From contig JAITBG010000192.1 in NCBI GenBank assembly GCA_031283725.1, forward strand, positions 1 through 36,153: 36,153 bases of DNA. The letters are read 5' to 3'. Under the pieces are notes generated by a model. That model was not told where the DNA came from. It ran no database searches and worked only from the letters and a program-made list of their open reading frames with translations. Made by a program: the position numbers and the translations under genes. How positions within the stretch are numbered: the first letter of the stretch is position 1; every line of letters begins with the position of its first letter. Below are positions 9,863 through 19,033 of the stretch, piece by piece. Source of the DNA: Treponema sp. GTDB lineage: Bacteria > Spirochaetota > Spirochaetia > Treponematales > Breznakiellaceae.

Positions 9863-10056
9863 CAGCTTGTTTGGACTAAGTTGGTATGTATAGCGTAAAA
9901 GGAGTTAGCAGTGAAGTATGCGAATCAGATATTTGACAAAAGCAAATGTTTAAGATACAACAAATAGCAGAAATTTTGCATATAGTTTGACAGGGTATAT
10001 CAATATCTGATACTCTAAAATATGAATTTGTTCCGATATTAGTATGGGGGTGTACA

Positions 10057-11097
10057 TTGGCATCGGTTCACGAGTATAAGCGATTTGAGAACAACCTGGT
10101 TCAAAGGGCGAAAAATCTGGTCCTTATGATTGGTAAGGGGTTTATCTCCTTCCTCCGGGCTGTGGTCAGAGTCTTAAGTTGCCGCTATACCGTTGTTTTG
10201 GTCCCCCATTCAGAAAAAAGGGTCTATAACCTCCATGTAACTGTTTTATCCATGGCCTGTGTGGCCCTTATTTTAGCGGGGATTGTGGCGGTCTTTTTTT
10301 GGTACGGAGCATCCTACAGTAATACTAAGAACATTGCGGCGGAGAAAGACGGCCGCTTAAAGAACACCCAGGCAAGCCTGGATCAGCTGCGGGATGAAAC
10401 TTCCCGGCTTTTACGGACCGCCCGGGGTTTTGAAGCGGCCCTTTCAAACACCCTTTCCGCTCTTGGGGTGGATACTCCGTCGAATAGAGCTGCCTCCCCG
10501 TCCCTATCGGGGGACCTTTCCTCCTTATTCGATATCAAAGAAACCGCTGAAGGCACCCTTCAGGAAGTGAACGATGTGCGCCGCTTATCGGAGTATTTGG
10601 CCTCTGCGGTGGAACCGGTTAAAGAAATCGGCACCCTGCTGGATTCTCAGAGCGCACTGCTCACGGAAATCCCCAGCGTCTGGCCCATCAAGGGCGGGAT
10701 CGGTCATATTTCAATGTTCTTTGGGCAAAACGAAAACCCCTTCACGGGACAGTATTACATTCATAAGGGGATTGATTTGTCCACCTATCGTCAGGGGGAC
10801 GCCATTGTGGCTACCGCGGACGGACAGGTGGTTACCGTGGATTACGATGCCACGGGCTTTGGAAATTACATTATAATTAAGCATAAACACGGGTTTTATA
10901 CCCGGTACGGTCATATGCAACAGTTCCGGGTAACCACGGGGCAGCGGGTACAACAGGGTGAAACCATCGGCTATATCGGAAATACCGGACTTTCCACGGG
11001 TCCCCATTTACACTACGAAGTCCATATCGGCTCCGACGTGGTAGACCCCTTCAAGTACCTCAATATGCGTTCCAGCATCGCAAAAAACGCGCGGTAA
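10057..11097 (+). CDS. M23-family metallopeptidase (membrane-anchored, LytM-like)
   Basis: TTG start after GGGGGTG; transmembrane segment; 'HKGIDLSTYRQGDAIVATADGQVV..YIIIKHKHGFYTRYGHM..GYIGNTGLSTGPHLHYEVHI'. Confidence 0.9.
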   Translation: MASVHEYKRFENNLVQRAKNLVLMIGKGFISFLRAVVRVLSCRYTVVLVPHSEKRVYNLHVTVLSMACVALILAGIVAVFFWYGASYSNTKNIAAEKDGRLKNTQASLDQLRDETSRLLRTARGFEAALSNTLSALGVDTPSNRAASPSLSGDLSSLFDIKETAEGTLQEVNDVRRLSEYLASAVEPVKEIGTLLDSQSALLTEIPSVWPIKGGIGHISMFFGQNENPFTGQYYIHKGIDLSTYRQGDAIVATADGQVVTVDYDATGFGNYIIIKHKHGFYTRYGHMQQFRVTTGQRVQQGETIGYIGNTGLSTGPHLHYEVHIGSDVVDPFKYLNMRSSIAKNAR

Positions 11098-11124
11098 ACC
11101 CGGGGCGGCTGCAGGGGGGGGGGC

Positions 11125-11580
11125 GTGTCCAACGGCAGACTTGAAGATTTTTCCATAAACACTATTGTGGGTCCCGGCGCCTCAATTAACGGCGATATCG
11201 AATCCGGCGGTTTTACCCGTATAGACGGCAGTATATGGGGCAACCTGAGCACGAAAGGCCGGATCGTGGTGGGAGAAAAGGCCCGGATGAAGAGCAACAT
11301 CAGCGGAACCACCGTAACCGTGGGCGGAGTGGTTTACGGTAATATCTTTGCCAGTGAGCGGATCATCATCCTCAACACCGGGCTGGTCCTGGGAGATATC
11401 ATCACCCGGCGTATCCAGGCGGATGATGGATGCCTCATTCACGGCAAGGTAACGGTTTGTCAGAGTGAGGAAGCCTGGGATAAGGCCATAGCCGAATACC
11501 GGGACGCCCAGGGGGTAAAGTCCGCCCTTTCCGGGTTCTCCTTTTTGCGGGAAACTGCGATGGAGAAAACTAATGGATAA
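11125..11580 (+). CDS. Bactofilin (polymer-forming cytoskeletal protein)
   Basis: 'TIVGPGASINGDIESGGFTRIDGSIWGNLSTKGRIVVGEKARMKSNISGTTVTVGGVVYGNI' beta-helical repeats; GTG start. Confidence 0.9.
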   Translation: MSNGRLEDFSINTIVGPGASINGDIESGGFTRIDGSIWGNLSTKGRIVVGEKARMKSNISGTTVTVGGVVYGNIFASERIIILNTGLVLGDIITRRIQADDGCLIHGKVTVCQSEEAWDKAIAEYRDAQGVKSALSGFSFLRETAMEKTNG

Positions 11581-12076
11581 GATAGACATCCCCGGCGGCG
11601 GCGCGCCTATTTTTAACGCCTATACCGTGGCCCGGGGAGGATCTCAGAAGTCCAAGGAAAAAGGGGCTGTCAAAAAGACTCCCTTTTCCCGGCTGTTTGA
11701 GGAAAAAAACATCCGGGAAGGCGGGCTGCCCGAAGTTCTCCCCGATTATCCGCCGTCGGAGGGGATCCTCCAGGAATTGCTGGACGATGTTCACAGCGCC
11801 GGAGACGCCCTGAAGCAGCGGCCCCTGGCGGAAGAGATAAAACAATACAAACGGGCGGTACGGCATTTTTTGCATTATGTGGTGGAGAACGGGTATTCGG
11901 TAAAGACAGAAAATTACCTGTTTAACCACGAGAAACGCCGTAAAGTTCAGATTGAGGTGGTGGATCAAAAGCTGGAGCAGTTGGCATCGGGCATCCTGTC
12001 AGGTCAGCTTAAGCAGGTTGAATTATTGGCCCGGCTTGATGAGATCACCGGTCTCCTGGTAGATTTATTACAATAA
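11573..12076 (+). CDS. YaaR/DUF327-family protein
   Basis: Pattern 'FSRLFEEKN..LDDVHSAGDALKQRPLAEEIKQYKRAVRHFLHYVVENGY' and adjacency to YaaT; overlaps the bactofilin stop by 8 bp. Confidence 0.75.
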   Translation: MDKIDIPGGGAPIFNAYTVARGGSQKSKEKGAVKKTPFSRLFEEKNIREGGLPEVLPDYPPSEGILQELLDDVHSAGDALKQRPLAEEIKQYKRAVRHFLHYVVENGYSVKTENYLFNHEKRRKVQIEVVDQKLEQLASGILSGQLKQVELLARLDEITGLLVDLLQ

Positions 12077-12087
12077 AAGGATAGAAC

Positions 12088-13038
12088 ATGGCTCAATCCG
12101 GTGATTATGATGATATAAACGAGGGCGAAGATATTTCCGGCCTTGAGGATAGACCCTCCGAAACCGACTTAGAGAAAACCGATGTAATCGTTGTAGCCGG
12201 AGAGGAAGCCCTGTCCCCGGACACCCCGGTGTACAGGCTCCGGCTCTCCTATTCCAACGAAACTTTTCTTGCCGCTTTCAAAGATGTTCTGGGCAAAGGA
12301 AGCTGGGTCCTGGTTCCTACCCGCTACGGCAGGGATCTGGCCCAGATAATCGGCCCGGTTCAGCTCAAAAATTCCGCCGCCCTTTCCGAGGTTACCCGGA
12401 TTGAACGGCCCGCCTCCAAGGAAGACCTGGAAAAATCCGCCTATAACCGGAAGCAGGAAAAAGAAGCCTTCCGTATCTGTAAAGAAAAGATCGGGAACCA
12501 CCGGTTGGAAATGAAACTGGTTTCGGCCCATTATCTCCTGGAAGAATCCAAGATTCTGTTCTTTTTTACCGCGGAAAACCGGGTGGACTTCCGGGAACTG
12601 GTAAAGGATCTGGTGGGTGTCTTTAAAACCCGGATAGAACTCCGGCAGATAGGGGTTCGGGATGAATCCCGGGTGGTGGGCGGCCTTGGGGTCTGCGGCC
12701 GTGCTTACTGTTGTCACGCGGTTTCGGACAAATTAAAGCCGGTCTCCATAAAAATGGCCAAGGATCAGAACCTCTCGCTCAACTCTGTGAAAATCTCCGG
12801 CCCCTGCGGCCGTCTCCTTTGCTGTCTCGCCTACGAACACAACTTCTACAATGAGCAACTCCGCATCATCCCCCAGGAGGGCTGCAAGATCAGCTACGAC
12901 GAATCCCTTTGGAAAGTGATTGAGGTCAACGTAGTAGCCGGCACCGTAAAACTAAGCGCCGAAGAGGGGCGGCAGATCACCTTGCCTTCCACTCGGTTTG
13001 AAAAAATCGACGGGCGATGGCAGATAAAGAGACATTAG
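12088..13038 (+). CDS. PSP1-domain protein (YaaT family)
   Basis: 'GVCGRAYCCHAV', 'KISGPCGRLLCCLAYEHNFY' Cys-rich signature. Confidence 0.88.
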   Translation: MAQSGDYDDINEGEDISGLEDRPSETDLEKTDVIVVAGEEALSPDTPVYRLRLSYSNETFLAAFKDVLGKGSWVLVPTRYGRDLAQIIGPVQLKNSAALSEVTRIERPASKEDLEKSAYNRKQEKEAFRICKEKIGNHRLEMKLVSAHYLLEESKILFFFTAENRVDFRELVKDLVGVFKTRIELRQIGVRDESRVVGGLGVCGRAYCCHAVSDKLKPVSIKMAKDQNLSLNSVKISGPCGRLLCCLAYEHNFYNEQLRIIPQEGCKISYDESLWKVIEVNVVAGTVKLSAEEGRQITLPSTRFEKIDGRWQIKRH

Positions 13039-13076
13039 AACAGGGAAACTTTCACGAAAAAACAAAAGCCTAGGTG

Positions 13077-14291
13077 TTATAACTCCAACTCCAGCGCCCC
13101 GCTTTTCCCGTCCCGCCGCTCAGGTTTTTTCATCGCAAGCCTTAGCTGAGCCCCGGATTCCAGCGCTTCAATACCGTCTTTCTTTCCGCTTACCAGTACC
13201 AGTCCCCGGGCGGAACATCCGTAGCGCCCATGAAGCGCCGCATGCCCCGGGCGCTTCTCCTTACCGGTCAGGGGAAAGGCGTCGGAGACGACCCGTACCG
13301 TAAGGAGGCTCGCAGGATCAGATTCCGGAGCCGGGGCGTTTACCGGTCCTGAGAGAAGGAAACTCAAAACAGCCCGTTCCTTGGGAAGCCCCGCGGTCTC
13401 TGAGAGACGGCGCAGGGCCGCCGGGGCGTCGGCGGTAGTAAAGGCAAAGTGACACCACTTGGAATCCCCCTTGTCTGAACGGGAAGCGGAAGTACCCGGC
13501 AGCGGACAGGGATCGGCGTGGGTGCAAGGGGCAAGGGGCAGGCGGCCCTGGGCGATCAAGGCATCCCTAAGAAGGCTAATGAATTCGCCGCAGCGGGGAA
13601 CACCGGGTTCAAGCACCAGAATGGAGCCTGATTCCAGGGACAGGGCCGAAAGGAGACGCGCCTGTTTTTCCGCAAAGATCGAAAGGGCCCTCTGGGGTGA
13701 GCGGCCCGTCCGGGGGAGTTCCCCGAAAAGTTCGTTAAACAGATTAACCGCGGTAACCAGATTGGCCTTTGGGAAACGGACCGGATCGCCCAGAGAAGCC
13801 CTGACAGTTTTGATGGTCCAGGCGGCAGCCGCATCGTCTTTAGTATCGCCGCTAATGAGGGCTGCGAATATTTTTTTCCCTGCATCCAAAACCGCGGCGG
13901 TACGGTCCATGCACCGGAACTCCAGGGGGATACTCCGCAAATCGGGCCGGGAAATCCAGAGAGCAATAGGCAGGGTGAGGGGACCGGAACCCAGGTCGGT
14001 AATGACGCCGGCGTTCAGGGAGAGGGGCAAGGCCGGAAGCAGCCGGATTAAGCGGTAGACGTTCCAGGGGAGGAAGTAACGCAGGTAGGCTGAAAGAAGG
14101 GGAGCCTCACTCATGTAGGAGCCGTTCCGTTCACCCCGGCCGCTGGTAAGCAGGCGGGAGAGTTCCGCCACATCCCGGGGCAGGCCGGAGCGGAAACGTT
14201 TTGGTATAGGGAGGACCTGATCTACCAGTTCGGGAATTGCATCTAAGCGCCGCTGCATTTTCACAGGCAGCGGGGGAAAGATACTTTTCAT
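13077..14291 (-). CDS. Rsm22/METTL17-like SAM-dependent methyltransferase-fold protein with Cys cluster
   Basis: 'VITDLGSGPLTLPIALWI' SAM-binding-like motif; 'RCGEF..PCTHADPCPL..KWCHF' resembles the Rsm22 Cys motif. Confidence 0.7.
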   Translation of the reverse strand: MKSIFPPLPVKMQRRLDAIPELVDQVLPIPKRFRSGLPRDVAELSRLLTSGRGERNGSYMSEAPLLSAYLRYFLPWNVYRLIRLLPALPLSLNAGVITDLGSGPLTLPIALWISRPDLRSIPLEFRCMDRTAAVLDAGKKIFAALISGDTKDDAAAAWTIKTVRASLGDPVRFPKANLVTAVNLFNELFGELPRTGRSPQRALSIFAEKQARLLSALSLESGSILVLEPGVPRCGEFISLLRDALIAQGRLPLAPCTHADPCPLPGTSASRSDKGDSKWCHFAFTTADAPAALRRLSETAGLPKERAVLSFLLSGPVNAPAPESDPASLLTVRVVSDAFPLTGKEKRPGHAALHGRYGCSARGLVLVSGKKDGIEALESGAQLRLAMKKPERRDGKSGALELEL

Positions 14292-14710
14292 CAGAGGGGG
14301 TCCTGGTCTTCTCCGGTTCGTTTTGCCGGGGAGGCCGGATCGTGGACTAAAAAATACAGATCCAGCAGCTCCGAGCGGAGAGCTTCAATATGGGCTTTGA
14401 GGTTTTGCGCGGGTAACTGTGTTGAAGACGGCTTTTCCGCCCCGGCGGCAGCAACACTATCACCGCCGGCATCATCTCTGCCGGTAATTTCCCGAAAGAG
14501 CTGATCCCTGGCGCCTTCGATAGTAAAACGGCGATCGTAGAGAAGGTACTTCAGCCGAAAGAAGATCAGCAGATCCCGCTTGGCGTAGACCCGCCTGCCC
14601 GAAAGATCCTTTCGGGATTGAATCAGGGGGATTTCCTTTTCCCAGTAGCGGATTACATGAGCCTTAACCCCCAGGAGTTTTTCCAGATTCCCAATCCCGT
14701 AGCAGGTCAT
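14291..14710 (-). CDS. MerR-family transcriptional regulator
   Basis: 'YGIGNLEKLLGVKAHVIRYWEKEIPLIQSRKDLSGRRVYAKRDL'; stop overlaps the downstream start. Confidence 0.88.
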   Translation of the reverse strand: MTCYGIGNLEKLLGVKAHVIRYWEKEIPLIQSRKDLSGRRVYAKRDLLIFFRLKYLLYDRRFTIEGARDQLFREITGRDDAGGDSVAAAGAEKPSSTQLPAQNLKAHIEALRSELLDLYFLVHDPASPAKRTGEDQDPL

Positions 14711-14713
14711 GGT

Positions 14714-16114
14714 TCAACGCCCTGCCTTCCGGTCCGGTCCCTTCTTAGCGGAGCCGCGGATCTCTATACCCAGAGGGATGAGGGAATAACCCAGGTCCCG
14801 GCGGATTTTGTTTCTAAGATAACTAATATATGATTCCCCCACCGCCTTGGGACGGGAAGCAAAGAAAATAAACCGTATGGGGTTATCCGAAACCTGGACG
14901 GCGTATTTCAGTTTGAACCTGGTTCTGACTCCCCCAGGGGGCGGAAAATCCAGAAGCCAGCGCTCCAAGGCCTGGTTCAGAGCCCCCGTATCGGTATGGC
15001 GATTAAGCTGGGAGTACATCCGGATAGTAATGTTGAGCAGCTCATCGAGGCCCGTACCGTCCCGGGCGCTGACCGGCATAATGGGAGCGTACTCCATCTG
15101 GCCGAAGAGGAAATGGATACGATCCTGAACCGCAGTAAAGGTGTTTTTTACATCCGGCATGGTATCCCACTTATTGAGGACCATGACAAGTCCCCGGCCC
15201 CGTTCGTCCGCCAGGGCGGCGATTTTCTTATCTTGATCCGAAAGGCCATCCAGGGCATCGATCATCAGAAATACGATATCTGCGTCGTCCATGGATTTGA
15301 TAGCCCGGTTCACCGAATAGTATTCGATATTTTCCGTAACTTTGCTTTTTCGGCGTATCCCCGCAGTGTCCAGAACCTGGAAATCCCGGTTCTTGTAGGA
15401 AAAGGTTCCTTCTACCACATCCCGGGTAGTCCCCGGTACCCCGCTCACAATGGATGCCGCCGAGGCGGTGAGGCGGTTCGACAGCGTGGATTTTCCCGTA
15501 TTGGGCTTCCCCACAATAGCTATTCTGATAGGCCGTTCATCCGAATCATCAAGTTCAACTTTGGAAAAATCAAGCCGGGCGGTGACGGCATTTTCCAGGT
15601 CTCCCACATTGTCCCCATGCTCGGCGGAAACCATCAAAACCTGATCGAAGCCATAGGAGAGGATGTTCCAGGATTCGTTTTCCCGGCGGCCCCCCTCGGT
15701 CTTGTTTACCACCGCCAAAAGCTTGTTTTGGTAAGGCCGCAAGAGGCCGATAAATTCCTCGTCCTCAGCTTTTAACTCCCCCGCTTCCAGGATGAGGAGG
15801 ATCAGATCCGCCCTTTCAAGGGACCCCAGGGTCCTCTCCAGCACCAGATCGTCCAGGGTATCATCGGGGACATCCCTGCCGCCGTCAGCTTTGCGGTCCA
15901 GCTTAAAGCCGCCGGTATCCATGAGCCGCAAGGGTCTCCCATTGATAAAGGTGTCCATGACCACGGGATCCCGGGTTACCCCCGGGGTTGGATCGGTAAT
16001 GGCGCGCCGCTTGTGAAGAAGCCGGTTGAAAAGGGTGGATTTGCCAACATTGGGACGGCCCACTAAAACTACCGTGGGAAGCTTCCGGTATTTATTTTGG
16101 GGATCAAATTCCAT
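14714..16114 (-). CDS. der: Ribosome biogenesis GTPase Der (EngA)
   Basis: Two GTPase domains: 'GRPNVGKSTLFNRL' and 'GKPNTGKSTLSNRL', plus 'NKWD' and a KH-like C-terminus. Confidence 0.96.
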   Translation of the reverse strand: MEFDPQNKYRKLPTVVLVGRPNVGKSTLFNRLLHKRRAITDPTPGVTRDPVVMDTFINGRPLRLMDTGGFKLDRKADGGRDVPDDTLDDLVLERTLGSLERADLILLILEAGELKAEDEEFIGLLRPYQNKLLAVVNKTEGGRRENESWNILSYGFDQVLMVSAEHGDNVGDLENAVTARLDFSKVELDDSDERPIRIAIVGKPNTGKSTLSNRLTASAASIVSGVPGTTRDVVEGTFSYKNRDFQVLDTAGIRRKSKVTENIEYYSVNRAIKSMDDADIVFLMIDALDGLSDQDKKIAALADERGRGLVMVLNKWDTMPDVKNTFTAVQDRIHFLFGQMEYAPIMPVSARDGTGLDELLNITIRMYSQLNRHTDTGALNQALERWLLDFPPPGGVRTRFKLKYAVQVSDNPIRFIFFASRPKAVGESYISYLRNKIRRDLGYSLIPLGIEIRGSAKKGPDRKAGR

Positions 16115-16126
16115 TACAGCCGGCCT

Positions 16127-17866
16127 TCAGTTATTGGGGAAATGTTCGGCCATCCATGCGTTGACCAGGGCATCGATCTGCTTGTAGGAGGTACTGACCA
16201 TGGCCTTCTCTGCAAGGATACGGCAATCCTCGATGGTGGTTCCCCGTATGATCTGTTTAACCATGGGGATAGCGGCGGCGGTCATACTGAATTCGTCCAG
16301 CCCTAGACCCAGCAGTATGGGGGTTACCAGGGTGACCCCTGCCAATTCCCCACACATGGCGGCTTTAATCCCCCTGGCATGGGCGGCGTCAATGGTCAGC
16401 TTGAGTATCCTGAGCACCGCCGGATGAAAGGGCTGGGCAAGGTAGCTCACCTTTTCATTTCCCCGGTCAACCGCCAGGGTATATTGGAGGAGATCGTTGG
16501 TCCCCAGGGAAAAAAAGTCCGATTTACAGGCAAGAACATCAGCGGTAAGCGCCGCGGAGGGGATTTCGATCATGGTCCCCACTTCTATCTTTTTGGAAAA
16601 ACGCTGCTTTTTCTGCAGACATTCGGCCTTGGCCTCCTCCAATAAGAGCAGCACTTGCTCCAGCTCCTCAACCCCGGAGATCATGGGGAACATGATTTTA
16701 ACATTTCCGTGGACACTGGCCCGGAGTATGGCCCTCAGCTGGGTCTTAAAAAGATCCGGCATGGCAAGGCACATACGGATAGCCCTCCAGCCCAGGAGCG
16801 GGTTTTTATCATCCGAACTCGGAATATTGGGCGACACCTTATCTCCCCCGACATCCAGGGTCCGGATAGTCACCGGCAGGTTCCCCATGGCTTTCAACAC
16901 CGTACTATAGGCATGGTACTGCCGCTCTTCTTCCGCAGCCTGACCGGGGGTAAGGTAGAGGAACTCAGAACGGTAGAGGCCGATACCCTCGGCGCCATAC
17001 CGTAAAACCTGTTCAGCTTCCTCGGGTATTTCGATATTCGCCTTAAGGCTCACCAGGTGGCCGTCCTTGGTTTCAGCCGGAAAATCCACCGTCGAAAGAA
17101 GTTTATCCCGTTTCCGCTGGTACTGCTTTATGGCGTCCTGGTATTTAACCAGGGTGTTTTTATTGGGGTTGATGATCACCTGGCCGGCGTTTCCATCCAC
17201 CACCAGGATATCTCCGGCGTTGGTCTCCCTGGTAACGACAGAAAGCCCCAATACCGCCGGGATTCCAAAAGCCCTGGTCAGGATAGCGGCATGGGAAGTC
17301 GGGCCGCCCATATCCATCAAAATACCCTTGACCCTGTCCTTATTCATGGTCAACACTTCCGACGGCAGAAGGTCATGGGCAACCAGGATAACATCCTCGG
17401 TCAGATCCGCAAGAGAAAATTCCTTTATCCCCAAGAGTTTATGTATAATCCGGTGGGATACATCGGCGATATCCACCGCCCGTTCCCGGAGATAGGCGTC
17501 CGGGGAAGACTGCATCTTTGAAACAATCTCACGGGAGATGTCCCAAACAATCCACTCGATATTTTCACGATCCGCTTCCAGCCGTTCCTTAATCTGATTC
17601 TGAAATTCCGTATCCTCCAGCATCATCAGGTGGGCCTGAAAAATATCCGCCCTTTCCTTGCTTGTTTCAAGGACAGCCTTGTCATGCAGGGCTTGTACAT
17701 CCTCCGCGGCGGCCTCGATAGCGGTAAGAAAACGCCGCCACTCAGCATCAACCTGGGTCTTTCCCACGGCATACCGGGGAATATCATGAAATTCATTCCC
17801 CTGATAGAAGAAAAGCTTTCCGATAACAATCCCTGGAGACGTGGAAACTCCGTTCAACCTTTTCAT
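16127..17866 (-). CDS. ptsI: Phosphoenolpyruvate-protein phosphotransferase (enzyme I)
   Basis: 'GGPTSHAAILTRAFGIPAV' phospho-His site; 'EGIGLYRSEFLYL'; 'SLGTNDLLQYTLAVDRGNEKV'. Confidence 0.96.
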   Translation of the reverse strand: MKRLNGVSTSPGIVIGKLFFYQGNEFHDIPRYAVGKTQVDAEWRRFLTAIEAAAEDVQALHDKAVLETSKERADIFQAHLMMLEDTEFQNQIKERLEADRENIEWIVWDISREIVSKMQSSPDAYLRERAVDIADVSHRIIHKLLGIKEFSLADLTEDVILVAHDLLPSEVLTMNKDRVKGILMDMGGPTSHAAILTRAFGIPAVLGLSVVTRETNAGDILVVDGNAGQVIINPNKNTLVKYQDAIKQYQRKRDKLLSTVDFPAETKDGHLVSLKANIEIPEEAEQVLRYGAEGIGLYRSEFLYLTPGQAAEEERQYHAYSTVLKAMGNLPVTIRTLDVGGDKVSPNIPSSDDKNPLLGWRAIRMCLAMPDLFKTQLRAILRASVHGNVKIMFPMISGVEELEQVLLLLEEAKAECLQKKQRFSKKIEVGTMIEIPSAALTADVLACKSDFFSLGTNDLLQYTLAVDRGNEKVSYLAQPFHPAVLRILKLTIDAAHARGIKAAMCGELAGVTLVTPILLGLGLDEFSMTAAAIPMVKQIIRGTTIEDCRILAEKAMVSTSYKQIDALVNAWMAEHFPNN

Positions 17867-17987
17867 ACTATGTAGAATACCTCAAGAGCCGGGTGCTGTC
17901 AAATATCCGCGTTATCTCACGGTTTCATACGGAAACGGCCTGGGTACTGGACCTCTGTTCCGATTATTTGTATTATAATCACCATTG

Positions 17988-18005
17988 CAGCCGCGGCAGC
18001 GGCTG
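17988..18005. repeat. Perfect 7-bp hairpin CAGCCGC-GGCA-GCGGCTG
   Basis: Direct reading of inverted arms in the ptsI upstream region. Confidence 0.6.
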
Positions 18006-18355
18006 AAAGCCGCCTTAGATGCGGATTAGATAGTCAAGGAGGTGGGAATGAATCGTTCTAATTTCTTGTATTGCAAGCAATTACCCCCCCCCTCCCCTTG
18101 GTCTGGTTTAGGTGCCTATTCTGACCGATACGGCTCTTTTCCGGCTTTTTATCCCCCCCATTCCCTCCGGGAAAACACGCTCAATCCTTACCGGAGCCCG
18201 GTAAACCCGTACAAGATCCCTCTAAATCATTCAGAGAGTTCTCCAAACCCCCTGTAAAGATCTCTCCAAACCATCACGGGAACGCGCTCAATCATCAAAA
18301 GAAGGCTTACCCGAAGCCCTCCGGGGTTTCTAACGTATATTTCAGGAGGATAGGT

Positions 18356-18786
18356 ATGGCAACTGATTATCTCAACAAGAAGGACGCGGATTTCGAAACC
18401 TGGTTCAGCTTTAAGTACCAGTATGTGTCCCAAAAATGCGCCGGGCAGCCGCCCGTGTGGGCTCACATCCCCCAGGCCGCGCTCAGCAAACTGGGGGAAC
18501 TGCATGCCGCGTGGAAAACCGCCTACAGCGCCGTCATCGGCCCCCACACCAAGGTGGACACCGAGGCCAAGAACGACGCGAAAAAGGCGGCGAAGGCGGC
18601 CGTCAGACCGTTTGTGAACCAGTACCTGCGCTACTTCCCGGTAACGGACGAGGATCGTACGGCCATGGGTATTCCAAACCGCGACCCCCATCCCACACGT
18701 TTAAGGAGAGCGACCGGGGGAAGCGGGGTAAGGTCCAGGTGAAGAAAGGGAAATTCTCGGAGATTCTCAGCGCCCTCATTCCGTAA
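18356..18786 (+). pseudogene. Decayed copy of a Treponema-type multi-copy hypothetical family (N-domain then out-of-frame C-tail)
   Basis: Frame 1: 'MATDYLNKKDADFETWF...FVNQYLRYFPVTDEDRTAMGIPNRDPHPTR'. The following C-terminal tail 'ESDRGKRGKVQVKKGKFSEILSALIP*' is in a different frame. Good SD (AGGAGG) upstream. Confidence 0.55.
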
Positions 18787-18827
18787 CCAAAGAGGGAAGA
18801 GTGGGGAGGGAATTACAAAGAATTTTT

Positions 18828-18903
18828 AACCGCCAAGGCGCACAAAGGAAAGAAACAGGCGTTTTTCCCCTTCTTTCTTTTTCACTTGGTGTGCTTTGGG
18901 GTT
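18828..18903. repeat. Imperfect inverted pair of an 'AACCGCCAAGGCGCACAAAGGAAAGAAA'-type intergenic repeat
   Basis: Left AACCGCCAAGGCGCACAAAGGAAAGAAA; reverse complement of right arm AACCCCAAAGCACACCAAGTGAAAAAGAAAG. Confidence 0.5.
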
Positions 18904-19033
18904 TTTTACCTTCTGTTCGGGTGGTTCGGTATTTTACGCTGTTGTTAACGGCGATAAAAGAACCTGTCCGTTGGGCGGGGATATGTAAAGTATATGAGCC
19001 AAAGGTTCATATAGCCAAAATAAGGAGAAAAAG

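Noticed and set aside
13459-14058. 199-aa plus-strand ORF opposite the Rsm22-like gene
   Set aside because: Arg/Ser-rich low-complexity translation typical of an antisense frame.
14996-15775. 259-aa plus-strand ORF opposite der
   Set aside because: Antisense to well-conserved Der.
18042-18257. 71-aa ORF across the C9 tract
   Set aside because: Pro/Ser-rich, no recognisable family, lies in a leader region with simple repeats.
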